Part shown: positions 49,818 to 57,746 of the stretch, one piece after another | How the letters are laid out: every line of letters begins with the position of its first letter | How positions within the stretch are numbered: position 1 is the stretch's first letter | Source of the DNA: an uncultured Sutterella sp. | GTDB lineage: Bacteria; Pseudomonadota; Gammaproteobacteria; Burkholderiales; Burkholderiaceae_F | NCBI GenBank assembly: GCA_905197905.1 | Contig: CAJKAP010000003.1 | Coordinates: forward strand, 62,001-126,000 | Reading direction: 5' to 3' | DNA length: 64,000 nt | Made by a program: the position numbers and the translations under genes | The notes under the pieces: generated by a model | Databases searched by the model: none | Seen by the model: the letters and a program-made list of their open reading frames with translations, nothing else | What the model was told of the DNA's origin: nothing

Positions 49818-50018
49818 TTATTCGGAAGTTTGACGGAAAGCCTTGAGAATAGCTTCAGCGCGAGTGCGCATTTCTTCACATTTCTCTTTGGTAGCAACGA
49901 GTTCGGCTTCGCGAGCGGCCAATTGGGAAGCTAAACGACGATTTTCGCTTTTTTCATGCTCTAAGCGAGCGATGAGCTGAACTACTAGCGCTTTGAGTCG
50001 TTCCATTTGAGTTGTCAT
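49818..50018 (-). CDS. Small coiled-coil protein next to zapA
   Basis: This 66-residue protein (MTTQMERLKALVVQLIARLE at the start) is predicted to be one continuous coiled coil with regular heptads. It matches the short conserved protein found immediately upstream of zapA in many Beta- and Gammaproteobacteria (TIGR02449-like). A role with ZapA in division is suggested by context only. It should not be called ZapB on this evidence. Confidence 0.75.
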   Translation of the reverse strand: MTTQMERLKALVVQLIARLEHEKSENRRLASQLAAREAELVATKEKCEEMRTRAEAILKAFRQTSE

Positions 50019-50105
50019 AGATAAGCTCCGATAAGCATGGGGTTTTGCGGTCGACGGTCTCTCCCATTGAAGAGACCGTAAGTTGAAAAGTGTTGCGTGG
50101 CAGGC

Positions 50106-50528
50106 TTATTTCTTAGCGCCACTACCTTCCAAAATCAACATGTCGGCCGTTTTTTCGTCTGGCATAGCGCTTGAGGTCCAGTGATCCAGACGACCTTCCT
50201 TATCAAAGAAGACAGAGAGCTGACGCAACTGCTGGTCGCCTTTGCTCGGAAGGAGATAGTAAACGTAGTCCCAACGATTGGGATGGAATTGATCTGCAAC
50301 GAGAGGAATTCCCAAAAGGAATTGCACCTGGCCCTGGCTCATGCCCTTTTCGAGCTGATTGACCATTTCATCGGTCACGAGGTTACCCTGCTGAACAGGA
50401 GCACGATAGGGCTGCAAGAAACTCGGAACCACTTTTTCCGGATTGTCCCACAGATTTTTCACAGTGCTGCAACCAGAAAGGGCAGTCACCGCTACCACGC
50501 CGAGGCAGGTAAGAAGCGTTTTTGTCAT
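50106..50528 (-). CDS. bamE: Outer membrane assembly lipoprotein BamE
   Basis: BamE is a lipoprotein of the BAM complex that inserts outer-membrane beta barrels. The 140-residue protein has a lipoprotein signal with lipobox LSGC (Cys20), then YRAPVQQGNLVTDEMVNQLE, GMSQGQVQFLLGIPLVADQF and RWDYVYYL, the SmpA/OmlA signature. Length is normal. It is divergent from fur, a standard beta/gammaproteobacterial arrangement. A symmetric CGGTCTCT/AGAGACCG hairpin (50055-50078) lies after its stop but lacks a U-tract. Confidence 0.95.
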   Translation of the reverse strand: MTKTLLTCLGVVAVTALSGCSTVKNLWDNPEKVVPSFLQPYRAPVQQGNLVTDEMVNQLEKGMSQGQVQFLLGIPLVADQFHPNRWDYVYYLLPSKGDQQLRQLSVFFDKEGRLDHWTSSAMPDEKTADMLILEGSGAKK

Positions 50529-51022
50529 GTTTTACATTCCTTTCGGAGTTCTGGCATTACGCCGATACTTTTTCACTAATCAGGCTATTTGCTTGAAGTG
50601 TAAACCTCTATTTTAGCGAACTTGGCAGTCTTCACCATGAGGAGAAGTGCTAAAAGATGTTCAGTGAGAGGTTTGGGTGAATTCTTTTGATTATAGGGCG
50701 CAGGCGCAATTTTGTGGCGCTTCTTAGCATATTGCAATGAACTTTTTCAGAGAGGTGGTTCCCAAGGAGAGCGAAAAAATATTGTGTAAAGACAAGGTTT
50801 ATTTTCACTCTCCTCTTACGGAAACTGCCCATCTGCGCTAAACTAATGAGAATTGATAACGCGCGATGCAAAAAACTCACTTTGTGGTGAGTGCATCGTT
50901 GTCCTGGGTGAGATACCCAATCCCCAGAACAGAATAAAGACTAACCTCATCCAGGCGAGGCGAGCCCCACAAAGACAGGCCTCCTGCGACTTGAATGATT
51001 TTTTTTGAAAGAGGTCACTGAC
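50529..51022. promoter_or_regulatory. bamE-fur intergenic region with a possible Fur site
   Basis: About 490 bases without a gene. A plus-strand candidate promoter has TAAACT as -10 (near 50838) with a poor -35. GAGAATTGATAAC (50848-50860), two Fur-type hexamers in tandem, lies just downstream, where it could serve fur autoregulation. TTTACA with TGATTA at 16-bp spacing on the minus strand (near 50600) may drive bamE. Confidence 0.4.
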
Positions 51023-51499
51023 GTGAGTGATTTGCCCGAAAACCAAACAGCTGAACTGAAGAGTGTCGGCCTCAAAGCGACCACGCCTCGTTTACGTATT
51101 CTGGAATTGTTCCAGCGCCGCTCTGAAGGGGGTGATTGTGAACGCCGCCATTTGTCGGCAGAAGACGTTTACAAGGAACTCGTGAGCCAAGGTGTGGAAA
51201 TTGGTCTTGCCACGGTTTACCGTGTGCTCACCCAGTTTGAACAAGCCAATATCTTGGTGCGCCATCATTTTGATTCTGACCGCGCCATGTACGAGCTTGA
51301 AGAAGGTCAGCACCATGACCATCTCGTGTGCTTAGGCTGCGGGAAAGTGGTGGAATTCGTTGACCCGGAAATTGAACGTGCCCAGTTAGCCGTGGCTGAA
51401 CGTTATGGCTATCAACTCTGCGACCACTCTTTGGTGCTCTACGGTATCTGCCACGACTGTGGTCATACCGATCCGAAAGAAAAGAACGACAACCAGTAA
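51023..51499 (+). CDS. fur: Ferric uptake regulator Fur
   Basis: Fur is the Fe2+-dependent dimeric regulator of iron genes. The 158-residue protein has LKSVGLKATTPRLRILELFQ, the recognition helix region GLATVYRVLTQFEQANILVR, the metal-binding HHDHLVCLGCGKVVEF and the late CHDCGHTD. I chose the GTG at 51023 because AAGAGG lies 8 nt upstream; a TTG at 51005 precedes that Shine-Dalgarno. The gene is divergent from bamE. It is the likely reader of the Fur-like boxes in the small-RNA array. Confidence 0.96.
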   Translation: MSDLPENQTAELKSVGLKATTPRLRILELFQRRSEGGDCERRHLSAEDVYKELVSQGVEIGLATVYRVLTQFEQANILVRHHFDSDRAMYELEEGQHHDHLVCLGCGKVVEFVDPEIERAQLAVAERYGYQLCDHSLVLYGICHDCGHTDPKEKNDNQ

Positions 51500-51520
51500 G
51501 TCGTTTCAAGCTCAGACACC

Positions 51521-51553
51521 AAAAAAGGCAAGCGATTAAAGCTTGCCTTTTTT
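51521..51553. terminator. Bidirectional terminator between fur and the sulfatase gene
   Basis: AAAAAAGGCAAGC (51521-51533) pairs with GCTTGCCTTTTTT (51541-51553). Confidence 0.88.
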
Positions 51554-51567
51554 GTATTCACCGTCCT

Positions 51568-53241
51568 TTAATTTCCGGGCGTGGTGTCTTTTGCGCCCGC
51601 TCTCAAGTCTTTGAAGAGGTACGCGCGGTAGCTTTCATAGAGCGTACGGTCGGGTTCATCGATGTAGCGCCCTTCAAAGAGGTGGCGCGCATCAATATTG
51701 GCTTGGAAGAATTGCGAGGGCTTTCCTGCTAAACGCTCCACAATCATGCCTGGCAAATAGACAATGTCAGTGAGGGGTGTATTGAGCCCGTCAGCAAGAC
51801 CAGAATCCGTGAGACCAAAGTACGTTAAGTACTGCGGGCGAGCGAAGTCGGTGCGATAACCTTTCTTTAGTCCATCAATCCCCGGTTGATGGTCTCCAAA
51901 GCGTACAAACATGCGGCGTTTATTGGGGTCACTCTTTGTCCAATTTTCAAAACCTGTAATCGCTTTGTCCGAGTCAATTAACCTTGCAGTATAGTTTGCA
52001 ATCTGATCAATCGGAGCACCAGCGGTTCCCGTTAGTTTGGGCGCATTGGGCGCGGCATCACGGTAGGGACCGTGTTCACTCATCGTGAGCACAAAAACGA
52101 CTTTAGGCTTCTTAGAAGGTTCGGTTTCTAGAAGCGTTTTCGTATAGTCGAGCATCTCTTGCGTAGAGATATGCCACAAATTCTTATTAAAGGGCGCTGG
52201 GTAGCCGTAGCTCTGAGGCTGACGAATGTTTTCCACGCCCATCGCACGATAAGCGCTCTCAGCGTTGTAAGAGGCAGGATTAAAGGGTGTCAAGACATAG
52301 GTCTCATACCCATAGCGCTTTAATTCGGTGAAAAGCGACTGATTGAGGTGGAAAACGGCGCTGTAGTAAATGGCACCTGCTGCGGCACCATAATCGTCAG
52401 AACTGATACCCGTTAGCGCCGCAAACTCAGAGCGCCACGTGCCGCCACCATAGGTGTGCACGCGAAGAATGCCTTCTTCGGCGCGACCATTAGGCGAGAA
52501 CATCCCGAGCGTGGGCATACCGCTATCGACATCCGCGTACATCGCTGGATTGAAGGTCGATTCCTGCAGGAGAAGCACAATGTCAGGAAGCGGTAAGTCT
52601 TGTGCTTTAGCTGAAATTTCAGAGGGTTTCAGCGTTTTGACTGCTTTCAAGAATTCGGCAGAAGTGGCATTAATGGTGTTCGCGGGGTTTTCGTACTGAA
52701 TACGTGCCGACATCACGACGTTCGTTGGCACATTTTGTCCCTTGGGGAGCGTCACCAACCAAGATTGTTGCTGAGTGAGCATTGCTTCGTAGCAAAGTCC
52801 ACCGCCGATCACTAAACCCACAATCGCTGTGCGACGAATGAGCGGATAGACGCGAGCGCGACGAAAAACGAGGACGCCAATGACGATCAGAGCGAGCGTG
52901 ATCGCGGCAAACGCGGCGAGCGCAAGCGGATAATGCAAAACAGTTTCTGCGTTACTCGGATCGAGAAAGACTTGGAAATCGGTGAAAAAGAGCTTTTCCT
53001 TCCAGAAGAATTCTTTGGCTTTACTCAAAAGCGTCAAAAAGAGCAGCACCAAGGTTGAGGCACTCAACGCAAAGTACGGACGGCGGGAAAGGAGCGCAAA
53101 AAGGCTCGTCAAGAGGAAGAAGGCCCCAAAGGTGACCATCACCGAGCCCAATGTGGGGCGATAAAAGACTGTGCCAATCCACGTGCCAGCACAGATTAAT
53201 AGCCAGAGGCCACGGAGCAAAAGCCTGAATTTGTTTTGCAT
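51568..53241 (-). CDS. LTA synthase-like sulfatase (second copy, distinct subtype)
   Basis: This 557-residue inner-membrane protein has four or five N-terminal helices (about 8-160) and a periplasmic sulfatase domain. Motifs are IVLLLQESTFNPAMY (acidic metal ligand), TYGGGTWRSEFAALTG (Thr nucleophile candidate), LTMSEHGPYRDA and VRFGDHQPGIDG (Asp-His pair). It probably transfers a phospholipid-derived headgroup to an envelope glycan. Sequence and length differ clearly from the paralogue at 28932, so the substrates may differ. It is isolated between fur and the molybdoenzyme operon. Confidence 0.82.
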   Translation of the reverse strand: MQNKFRLLLRGLWLLICAGTWIGTVFYRPTLGSVMVTFGAFFLLTSLFALLSRRPYFALSASTLVLLFLTLLSKAKEFFWKEKLFFTDFQVFLDPSNAETVLHYPLALAAFAAITLALIVIGVLVFRRARVYPLIRRTAIVGLVIGGGLCYEAMLTQQQSWLVTLPKGQNVPTNVVMSARIQYENPANTINATSAEFLKAVKTLKPSEISAKAQDLPLPDIVLLLQESTFNPAMYADVDSGMPTLGMFSPNGRAEEGILRVHTYGGGTWRSEFAALTGISSDDYGAAAGAIYYSAVFHLNQSLFTELKRYGYETYVLTPFNPASYNAESAYRAMGVENIRQPQSYGYPAPFNKNLWHISTQEMLDYTKTLLETEPSKKPKVVFVLTMSEHGPYRDAAPNAPKLTGTAGAPIDQIANYTARLIDSDKAITGFENWTKSDPNKRRMFVRFGDHQPGIDGLKKGYRTDFARPQYLTYFGLTDSGLADGLNTPLTDIVYLPGMIVERLAGKPSQFFQANIDARHLFEGRYIDEPDRTLYESYRAYLFKDLRAGAKDTTPGN

Positions 53242-53331
53242 GGAAAGCGATTCCTTCTGTGGTCGGAAAGACCCATCAATATCGCTTCATTCTAACAAAC
53301 CAGACTGAGAGGATCATAGCGAGTGAACGTT

Positions 53332-53889
53332 TTAACTCGCCTCGCTAAAAAGCGCGCGTTCGCTTTCAATAAAGGAGAGGAACGCTCTAAAAAGTGTTTT
53401 CGCGGCCTCGTTATCAAGGCGCGCTAAGCTTGCGGCGACTAGCGCATCGATCCAGTAGCCAAAATGCTCATGGAAAAAACGCTTGGTTTTTTGGGGATCG
53501 TAGTCGTTAGAAAGCGCCCAACCCATAAACCCGAGCATCATGCTCACATGGTCGTCAAAGAGACGGTCTGCGGTTTCTTCAGGCAGAACGCCCGCTTCGC
53601 GGTAAGTGGCTTGTGCAGATAAACAAGGAGCTTGACACTGAAGACGCAAAGGATTGCCCCAAGAGGATTCGGTGAGAGTGACAGTTTCCTCTCCCACACC
53701 AAAGAAGGTGCGAGCCCAAGCGCGTTGGAGTTCAGTGACATCCGTGTTACTGACGCTTGAAGTTTCTTCTTCTGAGAGCGCTAATAGTTCGGCTACAGCA
53801 CCCCAAGCACTCATCAGTTCAGGTGGAAAAGTTCCCAGAAAAAGTCCCGAGAAAAAGTGATAACCCAAGATGCGTTCGTTTTGATCCAT
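53332..53889 (-). CDS. TorD/DmsD-type molybdoenzyme chaperone
   Basis: This is a 185-residue all-helical cytoplasmic chaperone of the TorD family, which binds twin-arginine signal peptides and helps cofactor loading of molybdoenzymes before Tat export. It shows LQRAWARTFFGVGEETVTLTES and DDHVSMMLGFMGWAL, then RFFHEHFGYWIDALVA, the pattern of the family. It is the last gene of the catalytic subunit-FeS subunit-chaperone operon and most likely serves the enzyme at 54612. Confidence 0.85.
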   Translation of the reverse strand: MDQNERILGYHFFSGLFLGTFPPELMSAWGAVAELLALSEEETSSVSNTDVTELQRAWARTFFGVGEETVTLTESSWGNPLRLQCQAPCLSAQATYREAGVLPEETADRLFDDHVSMMLGFMGWALSNDYDPQKTKRFFHEHFGYWIDALVAASLARLDNEAAKTLFRAFLSFIESERALFSEAS

Positions 53890-53967
53890 AGCGCGGCAAA
53901 AAAAAGAAAAAGAGAAGCTTTCTTCGCCCCAGTGCGTGACTGAGGCGAAGAGTCTTAAAAGAGAAGT

Positions 53968-54597
53968 TTACTGAAGATGATGCATGGAGCGCTTAAACGT
54001 CGTGACGTCTTCGTTCTTGCTCACATAGCGAACCTTCGGGTGCGTCGCATCGAGTCCATTCATCGCTTTAGCCTCTGAGACGAGCGTTTGCTGCTCAGGC
54101 GTCAAGTTATCGTAGTCAACGAGCGTTAATGCACCCAATTTGCAGGCTTCAACGCAAGCTGGTGTATCGCGATGTGCGCAAAGTGTGCAGTGTTCTGCGC
54201 GACCCACTTCACGGCGCTGATGCGCTGCGGGTTCAATCGCCACGAGTGGCGGTTTGTCCCAGTAGTTGGTGCGACCCGATGAGTTAAACATCGGAACGTG
54301 CCACGGGCAAACGCCTTCACAACGATGGCATTGGATGCACTTCTTCGAGTCAACAAGCACTTCACCACGCTCGCCTTTGCTGATTGCCTTTACTGGGCAA
54401 ACGGGCAAGCAAGCGGGTTCTTCGCAGTGCATGCAACTCATACGGAAGTACGTGATGATGCCTTTGGGTTCATCTTCGTAGCGTTGAATTTGATTCCACT
54501 GAATCTTTGGAGCCACTTGGTTTTCTTGTTTGCACGCGACAAAGCAAGCTTGGCATCCAACGCATAAGTCCATATTGACAATAATGCCTCTTCTCAT
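53968..54597 (-). CDS. Four-cluster ferredoxin-like subunit (DmsB/NrfC type)
   Basis: This is the electron-transfer subunit of a molybdopterin oxidoreductase, 209 residues. Four [4Fe-4S] motifs are visible: CVGCQACFVACKQEN, CMHCEEPACLPVCP, CIQCHRCEGVCPW and CTLCAHRDTPACVEAC. There is no signal peptide, so it should be exported with the Tat-dependent catalytic partner. It starts 14 nt after that gene. A membrane-anchor subunit is missing from the operon. Confidence 0.92.
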   Translation of the reverse strand: MRRGIIVNMDLCVGCQACFVACKQENQVAPKIQWNQIQRYEDEPKGIITYFRMSCMHCEEPACLPVCPVKAISKGERGEVLVDSKKCIQCHRCEGVCPWHVPMFNSSGRTNYWDKPPLVAIEPAAHQRREVGRAEHCTLCAHRDTPACVEACKLGALTLVDYDNLTPEQQTLVSEAKAMNGLDATHPKVRYVSKNEDVTTFKRSMHHLQ

Positions 54598-54611
54598 AAT
54601 CGATACCTCGC

Positions 54612-56843
54612 TTAAGCCTTCTGCTTCATGTTAGGATCTTTGGCAACTTGTACGCAGATTTCAAAGTAGGGCGCATAGCCTGAGATCTTGTCCCACTGGC
54701 GTGGAATCAAAACCTGCGTATTTTGGTTGCCCGTCCATCCGTACTGCATTCCGATCGTGCCCGCGGGCACAATGATCGAAACGTTCACGCGAGCGGAGAC
54801 TGGACCACCGTAGGCGCTGGTGACGAGAACATAGTCGCCATCCTTTAAGCCTCGTGCTTTAGCATCCACTGGGTGAATGTCGAGCGTGGAGTAGTCTTCC
54901 AGTTCAAAGAGGTATGGGCTATCCATACGGGTCTTCGAGTGCGTGATGTACGGCTTGCGAGTACCGTTAATGAGTTTGAGCGGGAATTCTGCCGTGGGTT
55001 TCATCGGGCTCTGATATTCAGGGAGTCCTTCAAAGCCACAGGAGGCTTGAATTTCGCTAAAGAGTTCAACCTTACCCGTTGGGGTTTCAAAGCCAGGTTT
55101 CCCGTCGTGACGCAAACGCCCCTTTTCGTACTTCAAGGGTTCTTGCTTCGCGGCTTCAACAGGCAACACTTTTGGAAGAGCAGCTTGCTGCTTTTCGTAG
55201 GTCGTGCCCCAAGTTGTGAGAATCGAGTCACAAGCTTTAATGGGATCGCCACCAAAGAAGGTTTCCGAGTCAACGAGTGCTGCGCCCAATGTGCAAGCAA
55301 TCTTCCAGTCTTCCCAGCATTCGCCCAAGGGTTTCACGGGTTTGCGAGCAGTCACAAACTTCCCACCATGCACACCAAATGGGGCATAGCGTTCAAAGTT
55401 CATGGCGGCTGGCAGAATGATGTCCAAATCCTTGTGCGTTGTTTCACGATAGAAGTAGTCTGTCGCAAACGCGAAGTCGAGCTGACGAAGGGCTTCCTGA
55501 TAGACAGGCGTCTGAGGCCAAATCATCACGTTAAAGCCAAAGGCGGCGAGCGCATGGATTTTGCCAGCCTTGACGTCTTCAGGCAGATAGTTTGGCGACC
55601 ATTGAATCTGCGTCTTATTAAAGACTGGGACGCGGTCTTTGTCAGAGCGACGTGCTTTGCGCTCTGGCGCTTTGAACCAGTCGTAATCGATGAAGGGACG
55701 CGTCATCCCGTTGTCCCACCAAATGTATTCTTTCGGACCGACGCCAAAGAGAGCACCGCCCGGCGCATCCACGTAGCCCATGATGGCAGGGATGCAGAGG
55801 AGGGCGCGCGTATTGTTCACGCCGTTTGTGGAGTGCGAAATCGATTGACTCGTGAGCGAGTAGGAACCTGGCCCCTGCGCATACATGCGAGCCGCTTCAA
55901 CGATCAACTTTGCGGGAACGCCCGTTTCTTTTTCACCATATTCAGGCGTGAAAGGCTCAACGTAGGCTTGGAGCTTGTCAAAGCCGTGGCACCACTTCTC
56001 AACAAACTCTTTGTTGTAGAGATTTTCTTTGATGAGCACATGAATGATCGCAAAGGCGAGTGCACCGTCCGTGCCTTGCTTAGGTTGCAGATGAATATCA
56101 GAGAGTTCTGCCACTTTCGTGCGACGCGTGTCGATCGTAATAATCTTTGTGCCACGCTTTTTCGCGGCGCGAATCATGTTCATCCAACCTTGCGGAGCGG
56201 ACCAAGCTTTATTGGTCGCCATGACCATAAAGGTCTTTGTTTGCGGACCAGCGCCACCGCCCGAGTTTTCTTGACCAAAGAGAAGCTCTTCAGCAAGCAT
56301 TGAGCCTTTACGGCAAGCAGTTGACGATTCCGTCCCATAGTGAACGGATTCAAAGTAGCGTGCGAGGCGCTGCACGGCGGGACGCGGTTCCTTCGGGTCG
56401 CCGCAATAGAACATCACTGCATCAGGTCCAAACTTGGCTTTGGTCTCAGCGAGGTTCTTCACGATGGTCTTAATCGCTTCATCCCAGGAAATACGAACCC
56501 AACCTGGGTCGGCGCTTCCTTTGGGATTGGTGCGCTTGAGGGGATAGAGCAAACGATTCGGGTTATAGAGGCGCTGCAAAGAGGCAAGCCCTTTTGAGCA
56601 CATAATTTTTTGGGGATGCTCGCTCCAATTCTGAATGGAAATGATGTTATTGCCACGAACGGTGAATTTCGTGCCGCACATTGGCATCTGGTTGCATGAA
56701 TCGCAAACGGTATAGCCAGTCCACACATCAGAGGTTTCTTCGGCAAATGCTCTTGGGGCAAATTGAATGCCGAGTTGACTTCCGATAGTGAGACTAGAAG
56801 CCGCTTTGAGAAGCGTACGACGAGACAGGTTTCTCTGCTTCAT
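54612..56843 (-). CDS. Molybdopterin oxidoreductase catalytic subunit (DMSO reductase family)
   Basis: This is a 743-residue bis-MGD enzyme with a twin-arginine signal (SRRTLLKAAS, residues 7-16), so periplasmic. The FS0 cluster motif is CDSCNQMPMC followed about 27 residues later by CSKG; the C-x2-C-x5-C spacing is two residues longer than the usual C-x2-C-x3-C. TACRKGSMLAEELLFG near residue 175 offers a Cys as possible Mo ligand, as in thiosulfate/polysulfide-reductase relatives. The terminal acceptor cannot be told. The operon order is catalytic, FeS, chaperone. A TATAAT -10 and a Fur-like box lie upstream. Confidence 0.9.
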   Translation of the reverse strand: MKQRNLSRRTLLKAASSLTIGSQLGIQFAPRAFAEETSDVWTGYTVCDSCNQMPMCGTKFTVRGNNIISIQNWSEHPQKIMCSKGLASLQRLYNPNRLLYPLKRTNPKGSADPGWVRISWDEAIKTIVKNLAETKAKFGPDAVMFYCGDPKEPRPAVQRLARYFESVHYGTESSTACRKGSMLAEELLFGQENSGGGAGPQTKTFMVMATNKAWSAPQGWMNMIRAAKKRGTKIITIDTRRTKVAELSDIHLQPKQGTDGALAFAIIHVLIKENLYNKEFVEKWCHGFDKLQAYVEPFTPEYGEKETGVPAKLIVEAARMYAQGPGSYSLTSQSISHSTNGVNNTRALLCIPAIMGYVDAPGGALFGVGPKEYIWWDNGMTRPFIDYDWFKAPERKARRSDKDRVPVFNKTQIQWSPNYLPEDVKAGKIHALAAFGFNVMIWPQTPVYQEALRQLDFAFATDYFYRETTHKDLDIILPAAMNFERYAPFGVHGGKFVTARKPVKPLGECWEDWKIACTLGAALVDSETFFGGDPIKACDSILTTWGTTYEKQQAALPKVLPVEAAKQEPLKYEKGRLRHDGKPGFETPTGKVELFSEIQASCGFEGLPEYQSPMKPTAEFPLKLINGTRKPYITHSKTRMDSPYLFELEDYSTLDIHPVDAKARGLKDGDYVLVTSAYGGPVSARVNVSIIVPAGTIGMQYGWTGNQNTQVLIPRQWDKISGYAPYFEICVQVAKDPNMKQKA

Positions 56844-56928
56844 AGAGGTCTCTCCTAGGGGTTTTTAGGATAGGAAGTCAATGATTCTGAGAGAGGGGTC
56901 TTGGAGGTCCTAATCACTGACTAATTTC

Positions 56929-56957
56929 ATTATAGGATTTAAGGGAAAAAGAACCTA
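56929..56957 (-). promoter_or_regulatory. Candidate promoter of the molybdoenzyme operon
   Basis: On the minus strand TATAAT (56934-56929) lies 17 bp from a poor -35, TAGGTT. A TTGAT half-site (56971-56967) is placed so that an FNR-type dimer would be centred about 41 bp upstream of the predicted start, the classic activator position. Only half of the site matches. Confidence 0.4.
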
Positions 56958-57005
56958 GGAAAAGGCATCAAAGGTCAGGGAAAACCTTGAGAGAGTAGAG
57001 ATTAA

Positions 57006-57022
57006 GTGAGACTCATTCTCAT
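57006..57022 (-). promoter_or_regulatory. Fur-like box upstream of the molybdoenzyme operon
   Basis: GTGAGACTCATTCTCAT contains TGAGA/TCTCA inverted arms and matches the copy C box of the small-RNA array at 13 of 15 core positions. It lies about 165 bp upstream of the start codon. Confidence 0.4.
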
Positions 57023-57047
57023 GAATAAGTGTTCAAAAATGGGCAAC

Positions 57048-57076
57048 AAAAAAGGCAGTTCATTTTGAACTGCCTT
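57048..57076 (-). terminator. Terminator of tRNA-Val
   Basis: On the minus strand AAGGCAGTTC (57076-57067) pairs with GAACTGCCTT, followed by a T-run. Confidence 0.85.
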
Positions 57077-57091
57077 CCCTGAAGAATTCTG

Positions 57092-57166
57092 TGGTGCGCG
57101 ATACTGGTTTCGAACCAGTGACCCCTGCCGTGTGAAGGCAGTGCTCTACCACTGAGCTAACCGCGC
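57092..57166 (-). tRNA. tRNA-Val, anticodon CAC
   Basis: A 75-nt minus-strand cloverleaf: acceptor GCGCGGT with ATCGCGC (one G-U), D-arm GCTCAGTGGTAGAGC, anticodon stem CTGCC/GGCAG with loop TTCACAC (anticodon CAC, reading GUG), T-arm with GGTTCGAAACC, discriminator A and an encoded CCA. Confidence 0.97.
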
Positions 57167-57180
57167 ATTTGAGACTAGCC

Positions 57181-57210
57181 ATTGTACAGTAAAAAGGCTG
57201 TACCCACCAA
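57181..57210 (-). promoter_or_regulatory. Candidate promoter of tRNA-Val
   Basis: TTGGTG (57210-57205), 18 bp, TACAAT (57186-57181) on the minus strand; start near 57174, a few bases before the mature tRNA. Confidence 0.5.
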
Positions 57211-57212
57211 CT

Positions 57213-57245
57213 CGAAAAACGAAAATACCATTTATACGGTATTTT
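57213..57245 (-). terminator. Possible terminator after rnhA
   Basis: AAAATACC (57222-57229) and GGTATTTT (57238-57245) form a perfect 8-bp stem and on the minus strand precede CGTTTTTCG. The stem is A/T-rich. Confidence 0.5.
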
Positions 57246-57277
57246 GCATAAAGTTTAAGCAAGTCATTTTGTGCCGA

Positions 57278-57730
57278 TTAGGGCTTCCAACCCATCTCTT
57301 CACAGCCTTTATTGGCAAGCTGGTCAGCCTTTTCATTGCCTTCAATCCCAGCGTGTCCTTTTACCCAACGCCACTCTATTTCGTGCCTTGCAATTTGTTC
57401 TTCAAGGGCCTGCCAGAGGTCGACGTTTTTGACGGGCTGCTTACTGGCGGTGCGCCAATTTTTGGCTTTCCAGCCGTCAATCCATTTGGTAATGCCATCT
57501 TTGACGTAGGAGCTGTCTACATGCAAGACGATCTTGCAGGGGCGATTGAGAAGCTTTAGGGCTTCAATCACCGCGGTGAGTTCCATACGATTGTTGGTGG
57601 TTTCTTTCTCGCCACCAAAGAGTTCCTTGGTGTGCTTTCCATAAATGAGATAAGCGCCCCAACCACCAATACCAGGGTTCCCTTTACAGGCCCCATCGGT
57701 CCAAATTTCTACAACGCGTTTTTCAGTCAT
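57278..57730 (-). CDS. rnhA: Ribonuclease HI
   Basis: RNase HI cuts the RNA strand of RNA-DNA hybrids, including R-loops and primers. The 150-residue protein has EIWTDGACKGNPGIGGWG (first Asp), NNRMELTAVIEALK (Glu), VLHVDSSYVKDGI (Asp) and VKGHAGIEGNEKADQLAN (His and last Asp). All catalytic residues are present. It lies 16 nt after the methyltransferase gene, a usual Burkholderiales order; dnaQ, often next, is not seen here. Confidence 0.97.
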   Translation of the reverse strand: MTEKRVVEIWTDGACKGNPGIGGWGAYLIYGKHTKELFGGEKETTNNRMELTAVIEALKLLNRPCKIVLHVDSSYVKDGITKWIDGWKAKNWRTASKQPVKNVDLWQALEEQIARHEIEWRWVKGHAGIEGNEKADQLANKGCEEMGWKP

Positions 57731-57746
57731 CTTCTTAAAACAAAAT

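Noticed and set aside
50055..50078. Intrinsic terminator after bamE
   Set aside because: The 8-bp stem is perfect, but neither side has a U-run, so it was kept only as a note in the bamE entry.
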